Assembly: GCA_004335635.1 (NCBI GenBank)
Contig: QAXH01006641.1
Coordinates: 32,186 to 43,061, forward strand
Direction: 5' to 3'
DNA from: Chloromonas sp. AAM2
Taxonomy: Eukaryota > Chlorophyta > Chlorophyceae > Chlamydomonadales > Chlamydomonadaceae
DNA: 10,876 nt
The notes beneath the pieces were generated by a model. That model was not told the DNA's origin, ran no database searches, and saw nothing but the letters and a program-made list of their open reading frames with translations. Below, piece after piece: positions 9,290-10,876 of this stretch (the stretch's first letter is position 1; each line of letters opens with the position of its first letter). The translations under genes and the position numbers were made by a program.

Positions 9290-9457
9290 GTTTTTAATGT
9301 CTGTAATATCAGTCGAAGGTCTTTATATAACTTGGCTAACTCAGAATGCGTTCGAAAGGGTAATGTAGTGTCCTAAGCTGAAGTATCTTAAAATATTATG
9401 GTATAGAAAATTTTTTTACATTCCCGCAGGGATAAACAGGTATACGAAATACAATAG
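9290..9457. promoter_or_regulatory. Divergent intergenic region between the efflux operon and the sensor kinase
   Basis: These 168 AT-rich bases must carry the efflux-operon promoter on the minus strand and the kinase promoter on the plus strand. On the minus strand TATATAAAG (about 9322-9330) is an AT-rich candidate -10 area. On the plus strand the stretch around 9390-9418 is similarly AT-rich and ends in a T-run. No clear paired hexamers, operator palindrome or small gene was found. Confidence 0.3.
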
Positions 9458-10876
9458 ATGGACATTAAAAATGTAACGACGCGTGAAGAATTACGCGTTC
9501 TTCTCAAAAAGCAGGCTACTTTATTTCACGAAATTTCAAACCTCGATGAACAATCTTATTCTTTAGATAGATTGCTCAGGTAAGCCTCACGTCTGATATC
9601 AGAAAACTGGATATATCCTGAACAGGTTTCAGCCGCTATTAAGCTGAATGACCAACAGCTACATGGAGAAAATTATGAGGAAAGCCAATGGTGTATAAGT
9701 GTCTGCGGGTCACTTAAAAAAGAAGGTCATTTAAAACTACTGATAAGCAGCCAGAAAGAACGCACATTTCTGGAAGAAGAAAGGAAGTTTGCCAAAGTTC
9801 TGGTTCAAAATATTGCGTCCAAAGCAGACCGGATCTTAGCTCATCAAGCGCTGGAAGAGGAACAGATTTTACTTGATAAGGCGTACAAGTTAGCACATAT
9901 AGGAACCTGGGAGTATGACATGATCAATGATGAATTACATTGGTCAGAAGTGACAAAAGAAGTACATGGATTTGGCCCAGATTATAATCCTGATGTAGAA
10001 AGCACTATTCAATTATTTAAAGAAGGATATAACAGGGATGCCTTTGAAAAGGCTGCAACGGATGCTATAGACCATGAAATTCCATTTGATGTAGAACTGA
10101 AGATCGTGAGTGGCAAAGGTGACGAGCGATGGATACGGGCTACCGGGGAGCCGGAATATAACGAAGAAGGGGAATGCATTCGGTTTTATGGGATCAGCCA
10201 GAATGTAACGGACCGTCGAAAGGCGGAAGAGGATCTGGAGCATAATGAACGCCGTTTTAAAGCAATGGTACGGTATGGAATGGACATGATTGCCATTTTA
10301 GACGAGGAGGCGAATTACAAGTATGTAAGTCCTGCTGCAAAAAATGTTTTAGGTATTCGGCCGGATTATTTTCTCGATAAAAATGCATTTGATTTTATTC
10401 ATGAAGAAGATGAACAACGCTTAAGAAAGCAATTTGAATCGTTGAAATACCGGGAAACTACCCAATTAAAACCCTTTCGATTTTTAGATTCAGAAGAAAA
10501 ATGGCGCTGGCTTGAATCTACAATAACAAATTTAAGCGATGATCCGGCCGTAAAAGGGTATGTGGCCAATTCCCGGGATGTAACCGAGCGACAGGTTAAA
10601 CAGGAAGAGATCATGCAGTCGCTAAAAGAAAAAGAAACGCTGCTGGCTGAAGTGCATCACCGAATAAAAAACAATCTTTCTGTATTAACGGGTTTGCTGC
10701 AAATGCAAGCTGCGGGTGAGGAAAATGAAAAAGTGATGACTCGGTTGTTTGACAGTGTTGCGCGCATTAATACTGTAGCAAGTATTCATGATCAGCTTTA
10801 TAAATCAAATGAATATGGAGAAATTGAATTTGCTGAAAGGATTCAATTGCTTGCTCAGAGTATTCATAAAACCATT
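9458..10876 (+). pseudogene. PAS-domain sensor histidine kinase (HisKA_2 type), interrupted by an in-frame TAA and cut by the window edge
   Basis: Would sense a signal and autophosphorylate for a two-component relay. The frame starts at ATG 9458, right after an in-frame TAG at 9455, so it cannot extend upstream. Codons 1-41 end in SLDRLLR, then TAA at 9581-9583 (codon 42), then the same frame runs open to the edge (codon 473). Counting codons through the stop, the parts are an N-terminal sensor-like domain (about 20-140, with WIYPE at 51-55), PAS-1 (about 145-264, ending NVTDRRKAEE), PAS-2 (about 267-378, ending RDVTERQ) and the HisKA_2 domain from about 393. The box EVHHRIKNNLSVLTGLLQMQ has the likely phospho-acceptor H401. 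The ATPase domain lies beyond the window. No ATG, GTG or TTG occurs in frame between the stop and 9920, which is inside PAS-1. TAA also ends the neighbouring adaptor gene, so the codon is not reassigned. The frame beyond the stop is well kept, so the lesion is recent, a sequence error, or bypassed. Confidence 0.8.

Noticed and set aside
9581..9583. Stop-codon reassignment or a frameshift as explanation of the kinase break
   Set aside because: TAA ends the adjacent adaptor gene and TGA and TAG end others, so the code is standard. The frame is identical before and after the stop, so there is no frameshift.
9714..10614. Minus-strand open frames of 60-76 codons within the kinase region
   Set aside because: The plus-strand frame carries two PAS domains and the HisKA_2 box through this stretch, so these are shadows.

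Overview
This window looks like an ordinary chromosomal stretch from a Bacteroidota-type bacterium, most likely of the Balneolota/Rhodothermota branch. That is an inference from three things. The secreted polysaccharide lyase ends in a type IX secretion sorting domain with the 'LGQNYPNPFNPTT' signature common in that branch. Base composition is moderate. Most starts lack a strong Shine-Dalgarno sequence. No RNA gene, insertion sequence, CRISPR array or phage gene was seen.

Layout, left to right. A long minus-strand gene (34-2985) encodes a secreted, multi-domain family-11 polysaccharide lyase (rhamnogalacturonan lyase type). It is divergent from a plus-strand FAD-dependent glycerol-3-phosphate dehydrogenase, glpD (3181-4743). 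glpD converges on a two-gene minus-strand efflux operon: a membrane-fusion protein (8102-9289) followed by an RND-type inner-membrane pump (4959-8102), with the two genes overlapping by one base in TAATG. The convergent gap contains a perfect 20-base palindrome of the ATTCCCGC-type dispersed repeats. Divergent from the efflux operon, on the plus strand, starts a sensor histidine kinase of the HisKA_2 family (9458 to the window edge) with two PAS domains.

The most notable observation is that the kinase reading frame contains an in-frame TAA at codon 42 (9581-9583), inside what looks like its N-terminal sensor domain. The same frame continues without another stop for 431 codons to the window edge. 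There is no ATG, GTG or TTG in frame until 9920, which lies inside the first PAS domain. The gene is therefore a nonsense-mutated pseudogene, a sequencing error, or a recoded or re-initiated gene.

The genes serve separate jobs: pectin (rhamnogalacturonan-I) attack outside the cell, entry of glycerol-3-phosphate electrons into the respiratory chain, export of small toxic compounds, and signal sensing. Apart from the efflux pair, nothing in the sequence ties them into one pathway. I did not find a convincing new system here.
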